Shown: positions 36,328 through 45,023, numbered from the stretch's first letter. The stretch: DNA of 64,000 nt from Bacteroidia bacterium (GCA_030427585.1 JAUIBW010000001.1:1-64000); one strand, 5' to 3'. The notes: a model not told the origin generated them from the letters alone. Numbers and translations: made by a program.

Positions 36328-36406
36328 GGCTATCAAATTTAGTGACTCAACAAAATTAATCGTTCTAATATTACTAAAATATTATTTATTGTATCTTCGC
36401 TGATCT

Positions 36407-37423
36407 ATGAATACTATTGAAATAAACAAGATAAGAGGACTCCTTTCTTCTTCAAAAAACATTGTAATTGTAACCCATAAAAATCCAGATGGTGATGCTA
36501 TAGGTTCTAGTTTGGCATTATATCACTATCTTATTTCCTGTGGACATGATGTTACCGTTATTACACCAAATGATTATCCTCTTTTTTTAAAATGGATGCC
36601 TGGTGAAAATACGATTCTAAAGTATGATAGTGATACCAAAATTGCCTTATCAAAAATCGAAAAAGCAGATCTCATTTTCACCTTAGATTTTAATCACTTT
36701 TCTAGAAGTGGTGATATGGAAAACATTTTGGCAAAAGCCAAAGCTACCTTCATTATGATTGATCATCATCAACAACCTGCGGATTATGCAGCATATACAT
36801 ATAGCGATCCTGGCATGAGCTCAACCTGCCAGATGATATATCATTTCATAGAAAAACTGAATGATCTGGATAAAATTACTCCAGAAGTCGCTACTTGTAT
36901 TTATGTAGGAGTAATGACAGATACCGGATCTTTTAGATATAGATCTACAACAAGTACTACTCATAAGGTGATAGCAGATCTAATCGATCGAGGGGCGGAT
37001 AATACACGAATACACGAAAACATCTATGATACAAATACACTGTCCAAAATTCAATTAAAAGGTGTTGCTTTAAATAATCTAAAAGTACTCCCAGAATATA
37101 AAACAGCATACATTACTTTATCTCAAAAAGAACTGGATCAACACAATTTCAAAAAAGGAGATACCGAAGGTTTTGTCAATTTCGGACTTTCTATAGAAGG
37201 AATCAAATTTGCTGCTATCTTTATAGAGAATAAAGGAGAAGAAATTATTAAAATCTCGTTACGTTCTAAGGGTGATTTCTCGGTAAACGAATTTTCAAGA
37301 AATCATTTTGAAGGAGGAGGGCATAATAATGCCGCTGGCGGAAGAAGTAATCTCTCATTATCTGATACTGTTGAAAAATTTATTAGTATCTTACCAACTT
37401 ATAAAAAAGTCCTGAATCAATGA
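36407..37423 (+). CDS. nrnA: Bifunctional oligoribonuclease/PAP phosphatase NrnA
   Basis: 338-residue DHH/DHHA1 phosphoesterase. The DHH domain contains VTHKNPDGDAIGSSLAL, FTLDFNHFSR and MIDHHQQPADY; the C-terminal DHHA1 domain contains FEGGGHNNAAGG. NrnA degrades nano-RNA and dephosphorylates 3'-phosphoadenosine 5'-phosphate. It overlaps the gldI start by 4 bp (ATGA), so the pair is coupled. Confidence 0.94.
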   Translation: MNTIEINKIRGLLSSSKNIVIVTHKNPDGDAIGSSLALYHYLISCGHDVTVITPNDYPLFLKWMPGENTILKYDSDTKIALSKIEKADLIFTLDFNHFSRSGDMENILAKAKATFIMIDHHQQPADYAAYTYSDPGMSSTCQMIYHFIEKLNDLDKITPEVATCIYVGVMTDTGSFRYRSTTSTTHKVIADLIDRGADNTRIHENIYDTNTLSKIQLKGVALNNLKVLPEYKTAYITLSQKELDQHNFKKGDTEGFVNFGLSIEGIKFAAIFIENKGEEIIKISLRSKGDFSVNEFSRNHFEGGGHNNAAGGRSNLSLSDTVEKFISILPTYKKVLNQ

Positions 37424-37971
37424 GATTAGCCCTTCACACGCTTTGTCTTCTTTTTTTATTTTCTTCTTGTAAAACACCTGAAGCCCGAAGACCAGTAAGT
37501 ATTAAATCTGGTTCTTTTATAAATGAATCTATTAATCGCAATAAGGAACTTGCAGCAAGAGAAGAAGCTAAAATTCAAAAAATTATTAATGAAGATTCTA
37601 CTCATACTTATATAACCTCAGAAACGGGATTTTGGTATTTCTATACTAAAAAAGACACTGTATCTACTATCACTCCACAATTTGGAGACATAGTAACCTT
37701 CGATTATAATGTAAAAGATTTAGGAGGTACAGTAATTTATTCACAGCAAGAATTAAATACAATTACATATCACATTGATAAAGAAGAACTTTTTTTAGGT
37801 CTAAGAGAAGGATTAAAGCTTATGAAACCAGGTGAAATGGTTACATTTCTATTTCCTTCTTATCAAGCATATGGATATTATGGGGATGATAATAAGATTG
37901 GCACAAATATTCCGTTAATAGCAGAAGTAACACTTAACACAATTACAAAAGAATCAACAACAGAAAATTAA
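37420..37971 (+). CDS. gldI: Gliding-motility-associated peptidyl-prolyl isomerase GldI
   Basis: 183-residue lipoprotein (lipobox LFSSCKT, Cys17) with a C-terminal FKBP domain (about 85-178; FGDIVTFDYNVKDLGG, GLREGLKLMKPGEMVTFLFP, YGYYGDDNKIGTNIPLIAEV). In Flavobacterium GldI is required for gliding and probably folds envelope or type IX secretion proteins. Overlap with nrnA upstream and a second isomerase 12 bp downstream form a conserved flavobacterial cluster. Confidence 0.93.
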   Translation: MRLALHTLCLLFLFSSCKTPEARRPVSIKSGSFINESINRNKELAAREEAKIQKIINEDSTHTYITSETGFWYFYTKKDTVSTITPQFGDIVTFDYNVKDLGGTVIYSQQELNTITYHIDKEELFLGLREGLKLMKPGEMVTFLFPSYQAYGYYGDDNKIGTNIPLIAEVTLNTITKESTTEN

Positions 37972-37983
37972 TTACCAGCAAAA

Positions 37984-39126
37984 ATGAAAAAATTAAATTT
38001 ATTATTCTTAGCTATTATTGCATTAGCGTTTAACAGTTGCAATGAAAAATACCCTGATTTAAAAGAGGGTATTTATGCCGAAATCATTACAAACAAAGGT
38101 ACTGCAGTAGCCAAATTACACTATGATCTTACACCTATGACAGTTGCCAACTTTGTTTCGCTTGCAGAAGGTACAAATACTATGGTCGATAGTACTTACA
38201 AAGGAAAAAAATATTATAACGGAATTATATTTCACAGAGTAATTAAAGATTTTATGATCCAGACTGGTGATCCTTTGGGAACTGGTACAGGAGACCCAGG
38301 GTATAAATTTCCTGATGAGATTGTAGATTCACTTACTCATAAATCGAAAGGAATCTTGTCTATGGCGAATTCTGGTCCAAATACCAATGGTAGTCAGTTT
38401 TTTATTACACTAAAAGAAACTCCATGGTTAAATGGAAAACATACTGTCTTTGGAGAAATTGTTTTAGGACAAGACATTATTGATAGCATTGGTGTTACAA
38501 AAACAGCTCCTGGAGACAAGCCAGAATCAGAAGTAAAAATGATGGAAGTTAACATCATTCGCAAAGGATCAGATGCTAAAGCCTTTAATACAGAAACTGC
38601 ATTTGCAGATAAGTTAAAAATTATTGAAGAAGAAAAAGCCGAAAAAGAACGATTAGAGAAGGAACGTAATGATGCTATTGCTGCAAAGTTTAGTGAATTA
38701 AAAAGTACAGCAACAAAATTAGAAAGTGGTCTTGAAATCCTACATACAAATCAAGGAGACGGACAACAACCCAAACCGGGAGAAATAGTGGGCGTAAATT
38801 ATGCCGGATATTTCGCAGATGGAAGAGTCTTTGATACTAATATTGAAGAAAAGGCAAAAGAACTAGGGGTATTTAATGAGCGTAGAGCTGCACAAAGAGG
38901 ATATGATCCTGCACAAATGCCTTATTCTGCAGATGCAAAAATGATCGCTGGTTTTAGAGAAGGTATATTACAATTAAAAAATGTAGGTTCTAAAGCTATA
39001 CTTTTTATCCCTTCTCATCTTGCGTATGGCGAAAGAGGTAATCGAGGAATTCCACCAAATACTGATCTTATTTTTGAGGTAGAATTAGCTAGTATACCTG
39101 GTCAGGCAGAAGAAGAAAAAAAATAA
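37984..39126 (+). CDS. Cyclophilin-FKBP fusion peptidyl-prolyl isomerase, lipoprotein
   Basis: 380 residues: lipobox LAFNSCNEK (Cys19), cyclophilin domain (about 30-195; NGIIFHRVIKDFMIQTGDP, ANSGPNTNGSQFFIT), a charged coiled-coil-like linker (about 205-240), then an FKBP domain (about 260-373; GVNYAGYFADGRVFDTN, GFREGILQLKNVGSKAILFI, YGERGNRGIPPNTDLIFEVE). Two unrelated isomerase folds are joined in one periplasm-facing protein. With GldI it probably serves envelope protein folding. Confidence 0.94.
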   Translation: MKKLNLLFLAIIALAFNSCNEKYPDLKEGIYAEIITNKGTAVAKLHYDLTPMTVANFVSLAEGTNTMVDSTYKGKKYYNGIIFHRVIKDFMIQTGDPLGTGTGDPGYKFPDEIVDSLTHKSKGILSMANSGPNTNGSQFFITLKETPWLNGKHTVFGEIVLGQDIIDSIGVTKTAPGDKPESEVKMMEVNIIRKGSDAKAFNTETAFADKLKIIEEEKAEKERLEKERNDAIAAKFSELKSTATKLESGLEILHTNQGDGQQPKPGEIVGVNYAGYFADGRVFDTNIEEKAKELGVFNERRAAQRGYDPAQMPYSADAKMIAGFREGILQLKNVGSKAILFIPSHLAYGERGNRGIPPNTDLIFEVELASIPGQAEEEKK

Positions 39127-39152
39127 TTCTATAGTAGCACAATAGTTAAAAC

Positions 39153-39185
39153 AAAAAACATCCCGACTAATTAGGGATGTTTTTT
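39153..39185 (+). terminator. Terminator after the nrnA-gldI-isomerase operon
   Basis: A6-CATCCC pairs with GGGATG-T6 around a 9-nt loop. The symmetric A and T tails allow bidirectional use against the convergent minus-strand gene. Confidence 0.9.
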
Positions 39186-39237
39186 GTTTTTAATTCTATG
39201 ATCATCATATTCTTTGATTAGTGATTACAAGTGTACT

Positions 39238-40068
39238 TTAAATGCGGGGAAGCCACATACCCATGGTGGCAGCAAAAATTCCAATACCAGTCATAATGGT
39301 TAGAAAAAAAAGAAAGGTTGCCATAACCATTTTACCCAGAGTACCACTTCGATCCTGAGCTCTCAGGTATAGTTCAAGAATAGCTAATGGTACCAGAAAT
39401 TGACCAAAACCCAGGAATACGAGAAATGGCCCCCGAAATGTCTCTGGATCAAAACCAACCGGGCCACCATTAACAAAAAGCCAAAACATTAATCCAATTC
39501 GAAAAAACCAGACACCATTTGATACCAAAAACAATCTAAGTGCCCATCGCCTGTGCTTATTAAAATCACGAGCAACTGCTGTGCGCCAGGACATGACAGC
39601 AAAGAACATAATCAAAAAGGCATTGATACTAATGCTTATTTGGCCAACAAGCCCCCCTATATTACCACGGGTCCAAATCATAAAAAGCCCATCAACACCA
39701 ATCAATAGTGCAGTGAAGATATATATACGACCATTCCATCGATGAAAAGTACGGGCATAGGTACGAATCTGAGCGACAAACTGAAGTGGTCCACCTACCA
39801 TAATAATGATAGCTAAAACGATATGTAAGGCAACAGCTAAATTACCCATAGTTTCGCCAGGAATGTACCCATGAGGAAGAACTTCGTTCCATTTTTCAAA
39901 ATCTCCTTTTATCGCAGAACTACCATAAAAGAAAGCTACATAATATACAAAAATCCATTGACCAATAACAGCTATTAGGAACCAAAATGCCACCGTGGCA
40001 CTCAAAGCTTTATCTGCTCTCGCAGCTTTAGGTTGTGCAATATTTGCACTATTATTATCTAATTTCAT
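39238..40068 (-). CDS. DUF2306 family membrane protein
   Basis: 276 residues with seven or eight transmembrane helices. DUF2306-type features are HIVLAIIIMVGGPLQF, HRWNGRIYIFTALLIG and the helix after NKHRRWALRLFL. The histidines in AxHI, FHRWNGR and HRRW resemble haem- or metal-coordinating positions of cytochrome-like proteins (inference). A conserved leader (core ATCATCAATCAAAAAAC) directly precedes the ATG and is shared with three genes upstream on this strand. Confidence 0.87.
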   Translation of the reverse strand: MKLDNNSANIAQPKAARADKALSATVAFWFLIAVIGQWIFVYYVAFFYGSSAIKGDFEKWNEVLPHGYIPGETMGNLAVALHIVLAIIIMVGGPLQFVAQIRTYARTFHRWNGRIYIFTALLIGVDGLFMIWTRGNIGGLVGQISISINAFLIMFFAVMSWRTAVARDFNKHRRWALRLFLVSNGVWFFRIGLMFWLFVNGGPVGFDPETFRGPFLVFLGFGQFLVPLAILELYLRAQDRSGTLGKMVMATFLFFLTIMTGIGIFAATMGMWLPRI

Positions 40069-40103
40069 TGTATTCGTTTTTTGATTGATGATGGTTGATG
40101 ATA
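40069..40103 (-). promoter_or_regulatory. Shared ATCATCAATCAAAAA leader, copy 1
   Basis: On the minus strand ATCATCAATCAAAAAACGAA leads into the ATG of the DUF2306 gene. The same leader occurs before three neighbouring genes, so it is a repeated 5' untranslated element. Confidence 0.55.
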
Positions 40104-40112
40104 AGCATCAGG

Positions 40113-40143
40113 TTTCTTACTTCTTACAAAAAGAAGTAAGAAA
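40113..40143 (-). promoter_or_regulatory. 11-bp-stem hairpin upstream of DUF2306 gene
   Basis: TTTCTTACTTC (40113-40123) and GAAGTAAGAAA (40133-40143) pair perfectly around a 9-nt loop. No T-tract follows on the minus strand. It could be a processing or attenuation structure between two genes. Confidence 0.4.
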
Positions 40144-40181
40144 TTAACACTGATAGAGGTATTTTAAAAAAGTTCGATAGA

Positions 40182-40634
40182 TTATCTAAATCTAAAAAGT
40201 TGCTTTATGTAGTTTTTAAACACATATCCCCAGGGAATAACAATAAGGTCAATAGGGATTGCTATAAGAAATGGTCTGAGGAATCCTTCTGAGGTCGAAT
40301 CTAATTGACCAGAAGACCATAAAGGGTATGCAATACCTATCGCCCATACAGACTTATAGAATAGTTGTAGTAATAACAATGGCAACATTTTTAAAGGGTA
40401 TCGTATTCCTAAACCCATCAAAGTAGCATATGCTGCCCAAAAACTATAGGTCACTCCATCATAAGGCCCCCAAATTTCACTGGGGTTTATAATTTCTGAC
40501 CATGTGCTATATCCCAAACTTAAAAACGTAAGGAGGTAAATAGCTCGCATTGCATATAAATAGAACTTTGATACTTTTTTAGTTTTCACAGAATTGTTTT
40601 CTAACGTATCTGTGGTATCGTGTTTTGATTTCAT
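40182..40634 (-). CDS. Hypothetical four-helix membrane protein
   Basis: 150 residues with about four transmembrane segments (FYLYAMRAIYLLTFLSLGYS, FWAAYATLMGLGI, MLPLLLLQLFYKSVWAIGI, FLIAIPIDLIVIPWGYV). I do not recognise a family. It has the shared leader, here a diverged copy, and sits between the DUF2306 and DUF4386 genes. Confidence 0.7.
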   Translation of the reverse strand: MKSKHDTTDTLENNSVKTKKVSKFYLYAMRAIYLLTFLSLGYSTWSEIINPSEIWGPYDGVTYSFWAAYATLMGLGIRYPLKMLPLLLLQLFYKSVWAIGIAYPLWSSGQLDSTSEGFLRPFLIAIPIDLIVIPWGYVFKNYIKQLFRFR

Positions 40635-40671
40635 AATTGTTCATTTTTTGATAATAATGATAGTTGATGAT
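40635..40671 (-). promoter_or_regulatory. Shared leader, copy 2 (diverged)
   Basis: On the minus strand ATCATCAACTATCATTATTA is followed by TCAAAAAATGAACAATT and the ATG. It keeps the AAAAAA-x-GAACA part but has a different 5' half. Confidence 0.4.
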
Positions 40672-40729
40672 ACTTTAAGCAACTGTCTTTTACAATTGCC
40701 TGATATTGTCTCCAATTTATATATCCTAA

Positions 40730-41416
40730 TTATATAGAGTTAGAAAACATTGTAGATGAATTAAATCCCTTGATCGCTAACCAACATGAAAGAAATAACA
40801 GATGTATACCATTTTGACCATAAAAAATAAAATTCACGCTATAGTCAAAAATCTGTAGCCATGATACTATAAAAACTATTGAAACTGCCAGGAAACTCCA
40901 AACAGATAAAAATCGAGGAATTAGTTTTGTTTTAAACAGTGTATAGTAAAACAATAACGCTCCTGAACTAAAAATAATTAGAATTAAAAAATGAGCCCAA
41001 TAATACTCTTCTACCTTTAAAGCTCCTAAAGTTTCAAAATAGCCAATATCTGGCATTTCTGCTTTTATAAATTCCTGACTTAATGATACTAGAGACAAAT
41101 GAGAAATATTACTTACAATTGTAATTATAAATCCAGTAATCCATAAGCCAAAATACCAATACCCAATATTTTTATTGTATTGTTTTAGGATAGGAAATAC
41201 TATAATGGCTATTCCAACTCCTATTGCATTTGCAATCAAATCCAAAAGAATAGCTATTTTCGTTTCAATTGAATTTTCAAAAACTTCGTTTAAGAAATTT
41301 TGAGATTCTATGAGAGAAATCGATAGCCCTCTTAAATGGTTGCCTGTAGCACCAGTTACAAATAGTACTAAAAATAATAGTCCAACGATTTGACCGGTTT
41401 TCTTGATTGAATCCAT
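40730..41416 (-). CDS. DUF4386 family membrane protein
   Basis: 228 residues with six predicted helices; DUF4386-type opening (IKKTGQIVGLLFLVLFVTGA) and central LDLIANAIGVGIAIIVFPIL. I chose the ATG at 41416 (MDSIKK) over a GTG at 41425: the shared leader aligns to this ATG, and the paralogue upstream starts MDLIKN with the same leader. Function unknown. Confidence 0.83.
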   Translation of the reverse strand: MDSIKKTGQIVGLLFLVLFVTGATGNHLRGLSISLIESQNFLNEVFENSIETKIAILLDLIANAIGVGIAIIVFPILKQYNKNIGYWYFGLWITGFIITIVSNISHLSLVSLSQEFIKAEMPDIGYFETLGALKVEEYYWAHFLILIIFSSGALLFYYTLFKTKLIPRFLSVWSFLAVSIVFIVSWLQIFDYSVNFIFYGQNGIHLLFLSCWLAIKGFNSSTMFSNSI

Positions 41417-41440
41417 ACTGTTCACTTTTTGATTGATGAT
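41417..41440 (-). promoter_or_regulatory. Shared leader, copy 3
   Basis: On the minus strand ATCATCAATCAAAAAGTGAA is followed by CAGT and the ATG. Alignment with copy 4 continues into the coding sequence and settles the start codon. Confidence 0.55.
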
Positions 41441-41521
41441 TTTTTTACTTAAAATGTTCAGGTTATAAACATTTTGTCTAGATATTTTATTCAGATATAT
41501 GTATTCTAACTGGTAACTATG

Positions 41522-42226
41522 CTAGTTGGTCATTTTCTTTGTGCCCATAATTAGTAGCCATAGACAAGAACCTATTTCTCCTATACTGGCAGGAAGCATA
41601 ACAAGAGAAGGGATATTGTAATTAGGAAAAAGTAGTTCTCCACACACAACTATCAAATAGCTAAAACAACCAATCATTAACAAAATACCCAAAGCTTTAG
41701 GAAGAAAGCCTGATTTAAAAACCAGATATCCAAAAGGAAAGAGCCAAAGCCCCCAAAATACCTCAACAATAAGAATTCCGTTATGATAAGACTCCAAAAG
41801 TAGCATGACTTGTGCTTGCAACTGTTCTGTGGTATACACTTTAAGATATTCGGCATTACCAATTAATGAAAGAATATCCACTTTGTTTTGTATATTCAGA
41901 TAAGAGACAGGTATGCTAATAATAGCAAACACTACCATTAATATCGCATATTCTTTATGTACCGGCTTAAGTAATTTATATAAAACAATAGGCAACATTA
42001 TATAACACACATAGCAAATCAATCCACTTAAAATTCCAATTCGGAATAACATTTCTGATGTCACTATATTATTAAATGTAATTACGGCATCATCCCATAC
42101 TATAAGCTTTGAGGGTACATATACTAGATTAAAGATGCCACTTAGTACAACACTTAAATAAACTAGTCCTGCTATTCTTGCGGTTCTGTTTTGTGTCTGA
42201 TAATCTTCGTTTTTGATTAAATCCAT
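41522..42226 (-). CDS. DUF4386 family membrane protein, paralogue
   Basis: 234 residues, six predicted helices. NRTARIAGLVYLSVVLSGIF at the start and VEVFWGLWLFPFGYLVFKSG near residue 160 are characteristic of DUF4386. It is related to the next gene downstream, and both have the same leader and similar first codons, which indicates duplication with the leader included. Function unknown. Confidence 0.86.
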   Translation of the reverse strand: MDLIKNEDYQTQNRTARIAGLVYLSVVLSGIFNLVYVPSKLIVWDDAVITFNNIVTSEMLFRIGILSGLICYVCYIMLPIVLYKLLKPVHKEYAILMVVFAIISIPVSYLNIQNKVDILSLIGNAEYLKVYTTEQLQAQVMLLLESYHNGILIVEVFWGLWLFPFGYLVFKSGFLPKALGILLMIGCFSYLIVVCGELLFPNYNIPSLVMLPASIGEIGSCLWLLIMGTKKMTN

Positions 42227-42254
42227 AACTGTTTGTTTTTTGATTGATGATGAT
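42227..42254 (-). promoter_or_regulatory. Shared leader, copy 4
   Basis: On the minus strand ATCATCATCAATCAAAAAAC is followed by AAACAGTT and the ATG. Confidence 0.55.
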
Positions 42255-42276
42255 ATTTAATTTTCTTCTCTATTGA

Positions 42277-42834
42277 TTAGTTAGAGAAATCGATTTGATC
42301 TGTATTTCCTTTTATTTTTACATTAGACCCAGGTGTGGCAGAGCATTTAACCGACTCATAGGACAATTCGAGATTTCCATTACTGTCATCTGTAAATTGC
42401 AGCACTAAATCTTTTCCCGAAACTGTACCTTTTGTTTCAAAATGTGATGCTGAACTCACCTGTAATGAATCCAACTGGTGATTAGAAACAAATATTCTCA
42501 CGGTGTCTCCTTTCTGCTCTCTTTTAGTTTTTTCTATGATTAATTTTTTATGCCTCACTTCAGTTTTGATATAGGGTATCAGATTTTCAGAAGCTTCTAC
42601 TTTTACCACTGTTATGCTATCTTGTTTAAAAAAAACTTCAATGCCATGAGTAACCGATATCTTGCTAAATGCAGAAACATTCCTTATTTCGGATATCATA
42701 TTCCCTGTATATTGAATTGCATTTTCTCGTAACTCTCCTTCTCTAACTTTATCGTGTATAGAAAACTGAAAAGCCAGGAAAAAAAGAATAACAGCTCCTA
42801 ATGCACCTATTACAATCCAATTACTTGTTTTCAT
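42277..42834 (-). CDS. DUF2807 (head-GIN) family protein
   Basis: 185 residues with an N-terminal membrane anchor (WIVIGALGAVILFFLAFQF) and a right-handed beta-helix-like DUF2807 domain (about 50-185; GIEVFFKQDSITVVKVEASE, LVLQFTDDSNGNLELS). It overlaps the GntR gene by 14 bp, so it is the last gene of the ABC-permease-GntR operon. DUF2807 proteins often accompany such GntR/ABC sets in Bacteroidota; function unknown. Confidence 0.86.
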   Translation of the reverse strand: MKTSNWIVIGALGAVILFFLAFQFSIHDKVREGELRENAIQYTGNMISEIRNVSAFSKISVTHGIEVFFKQDSITVVKVEASENLIPYIKTEVRHKKLIIEKTKREQKGDTVRIFVSNHQLDSLQVSSASHFETKGTVSGKDLVLQFTDDSNGNLELSYESVKCSATPGSNVKIKGNTDQIDFSN

Positions 42835-43201
42835 GATCTATAGTATTTAAATATTGATTAAATGAATCTTTTACTTTTTCAAAATTTATATCAAGCAATC
42901 TCATTTTTTTAAATATATCAGGAAGAAGATCTTCCATGAATTCTTTCCTTTTAATATCAAGAACTTTATTATATCCATTTTCTGAAACAAAATACCCTAT
43001 ACCTCTTTTATTATAGATTACTTCTTGCTCCTGTAAATAAGTAAAAGCCCGTATTGCAGTATTAGGGTTTACCTCTACCATAACAGCAATCTCTCTCACA
43101 GAAGGTATTCTTTCGTTCTCTTGCCATTTTTTTACAAGTATATTTTCGTAGAAAACATCTACAATTTGTAAATAAATAGGTTTGCTGTTATCAAAATCCA
43201 T
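42821..43201 (-). CDS. GntR-family transcriptional regulator, YtrA-like
   Basis: 126 residues. A winged helix-turn-helix of GntR type (PIYLQIVDVFYENILVKKW, RIPSVREIAVMVEVNPNTAI, YNKRGIGYFVSENG) is followed by only a short helical tail, as in the YtrA subfamily, which has no large ligand domain. It is the third gene of its own operon. The operon start carries an AGTGTA-N12-TACACT repeat, the expected operator form for YtrA-type regulators, so autoregulation is likely. Confidence 0.92.
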   Translation of the reverse strand: MDFDNSKPIYLQIVDVFYENILVKKWQENERIPSVREIAVMVEVNPNTAIRAFTYLQEQEVIYNKRGIGYFVSENGYNKVLDIKRKEFMEDLLPDIFKKMRLLDINFEKVKDSFNQYLNTIDHENK

Positions 43202-43203
43202 TC

Positions 43204-43956
43204 TTAAACTTCCTTTTCAACTATCTTAAAATAACTTGCCAATAGCATTAATGGGACAAAAATGCCCATAAAAAATCCTTCTCCTATTGCAGAGAAATCT
43301 TGTCCGGTTTTATCAAATGCTTCAGAAGCGAGTCCCTCTCCCGAAAACACATCATAACCGTAATTGAGCATCCCGAAAAGCATCATATTTAGCACTATCA
43401 ACCCAATAACAAATAATACGACGACAAGTAATGTTTTACCAACTCTATTTTTATTAAATGTAATCGCACCAAAAAGGAATATAGGTTGTATAACAAAATA
43501 CACTTTGACCGTGCGCCAGTAGCTTTCTGAAAATATTGGTAACAGGTGAAAATCTGTTTTAGAAAACATACTACCTAATATGATTGCTATTTGCCCTATC
43601 AAAAACCCAAGAATTGAAAACACAAGAGTATATACCACAAAAGTGCTAAGCCAAGCTGCGGCTATTCTTTCATAAGATGAAACAGGTAGCGAAAAATAGA
43701 AATGATTTGATTTTTGGTTATGCGCTTCTTTAAAAACCGAAAAAATAAACAATACTCCTAATGCTACGTAAAATTTACCGAACACACTCATAAACTCACC
43801 ACTCGAAATCTGATGATCTCCCCGTAAACTAAACAAAAAGACAATAAAAAAAATAGCACTTACAACAGATAAAGTAGTACTTATTGTTCCTTTAAGAAGT
43901 ACAATATCTCTATATATAAAATTACCTATTCTACTAATGTTAAATTGCTTCATCAT
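43204..43956 (-). CDS. ABC transporter permease subunit
   Basis: 250 residues with six hydrophobic segments. HFYFSLPVSSYERIAAAWL is the cytoplasmic loop typical of ABC-2 type permeases of the GntR-linked exporters. It overlaps the ATPase gene by 17 bp and lies 2 bp before gntR. It probably forms the membrane part of an exporter or envelope-stress ABC system. Confidence 0.86.
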   Translation of the reverse strand: MMKQFNISRIGNFIYRDIVLLKGTISTTLSVVSAIFFIVFLFSLRGDHQISSGEFMSVFGKFYVALGVLFIFSVFKEAHNQKSNHFYFSLPVSSYERIAAAWLSTFVVYTLVFSILGFLIGQIAIILGSMFSKTDFHLLPIFSESYWRTVKVYFVIQPIFLFGAITFNKNRVGKTLLVVVLFVIGLIVLNMMLFGMLNYGYDVFSGEGLASEAFDKTGQDFSAIGEGFFMGIFVPLMLLASYFKIVEKEV

Positions 43957-44788
43957 GAAATGTATTTAAGGCATTATTAATTTTATTAGATTCACTTAAA
44001 ACAGCATTAAATAATAATTCGAGATCTACTTCAGTCTCATCTTTATCCTGCCTAAAAAGCATGGCCCTCCCTCCAAAAGACGTTTCAGAATAAATAATAG
44101 ACTCTCTTTCATTCTGCATAGGTTTTCCAAACCATAAATGTTCAGAAATATTAGAAAGAGGTTGATCAAATACTACTTTGGACTGATCTAGAATTACTAC
44201 ATGATTTATCAAACTATGTAAATCCCTAACCTGGTGAGTAGAAATAATAATGCATTTTCCTTCATCAACCGCCAGAGCCATAATTTTTCTAAATTGACTT
44301 TTTGATGGAATATCTAACCCATTTGTAGGCTCATCCATAAGCAAGAGTTTTGTATTTGTTGCTATTCCAAATGCGATAAGTACTTTCTTTTTATTACCAA
44401 AAGAAAGGGTCGATATATTTTCATCGGCAGAAAGTTTAAACTCTTCTATTAGCTTATAAAATTGATCTCGAGAAAACCCTGGATAAAAGGGAGAATTTAC
44501 TCGTTCATAAGTAGAGATTTTAAGTCCTGGTAGCTCAAAATCTTCTGGTACCATAAAAATCTCCTGAAGACATTGTACATTTCTTCCCGAAATATCTTTA
44601 CCCAAAACCCGATAATAACCTGCTTTTGGAAATAACAACCCGGTCATTATCTTCATTAATGTACTCTTTCCTTCACCATTCTTACCAAAAAGCCCGTAAA
44701 TATTTCCAGGAACAAAATCTAAAGTAATATTGTCCAGGATTATTTTGCTTTTTGGGTAATAGAACCGTAAGTCTTTAATTTGCATCAT
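43940..44788 (-). CDS. ABC transporter ATP-binding protein
   Basis: 282 residues from the ATG at 44788. Walker A is LFGKNGEGKSTLMKIMTGL, the signature is LSFGNKKKVLIAFGIA (LSFGN in place of LSGGQ), Walker B is LLLMDEPTNGLD, and the H-loop is IISTHQV. The frame extends to an ATG at 44806, but that start would lie inside the operator palindrome and only a few bases from the promoter, so the inner start is preferred. First gene of the operon ATPase-permease-gntR-DUF2807. Confidence 0.92.
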   Translation of the reverse strand: MMQIKDLRFYYPKSKIILDNITLDFVPGNIYGLFGKNGEGKSTLMKIMTGLLFPKAGYYRVLGKDISGRNVQCLQEIFMVPEDFELPGLKISTYERVNSPFYPGFSRDQFYKLIEEFKLSADENISTLSFGNKKKVLIAFGIATNTKLLLMDEPTNGLDIPSKSQFRKIMALAVDEGKCIIISTHQVRDLHSLINHVVILDQSKVVFDQPLSNISEHLWFGKPMQNERESIIYSETSFGGRAMLFRQDKDETEVDLELLFNAVLSESNKINNALNTFHDEAI

Positions 44789-44792
44789 ATCT

Positions 44793-44816
44793 AGTGTATT
44801 AGTCATCTAGTACACT
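44793..44816. promoter_or_regulatory. GntR/YtrA-type operator
   Basis: AGTGTATTAG-TCAT-CTAGTACACT: 10-bp arms with one mismatch (AGTGTA-N12-TACACT). It starts one base after the -7 box of the operon promoter, so a bound repressor would cover the transcription start. Confidence 0.75.
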
Positions 44817-44817
44817 G

Positions 44818-44849
44818 CAAATATATTTAAGAGCACCCAATAAACCAAA
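44818..44849 (-). promoter_or_regulatory. Bacteroidota promoter of the ABC/GntR operon
   Basis: On the minus strand TTTG (44846-44849), 20 nt, then TATATTTG (44818-44825). It matches the flavobacterial consensus TTTG-N19/20-TAnnTTTG exactly. Confidence 0.75.
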
Positions 44850-45023
44850 TATTTTTTATTTTATTGATTACCTGCCAGTTAACCAATTAGAACTAACATA
44901 ACGCTTAGACTAGATATAGTGAAGGTTTACAGACTATTACATTTTTAGAATTGTGATTCTTAAGATTGACGTATTTTTAGTTTAATACCTTGATTATGAT
45001 AAAATTTTTAAAGTGAAAAAAGA

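Noticed and set aside
36334..36341. TAAATTTG as promoter of the PhoD-like gene
   Set aside because: It lies only 7 nt from the start codon and has no TTTG partner about 20 nt upstream; in this A/T-rich DNA single boxes are frequent.
44789..44806. Upstream ATG for the ABC ATPase gene
   Set aside because: It lies within the operator dyad, only about 12 nt from the -7 box, and the six extra residues are not family-like.
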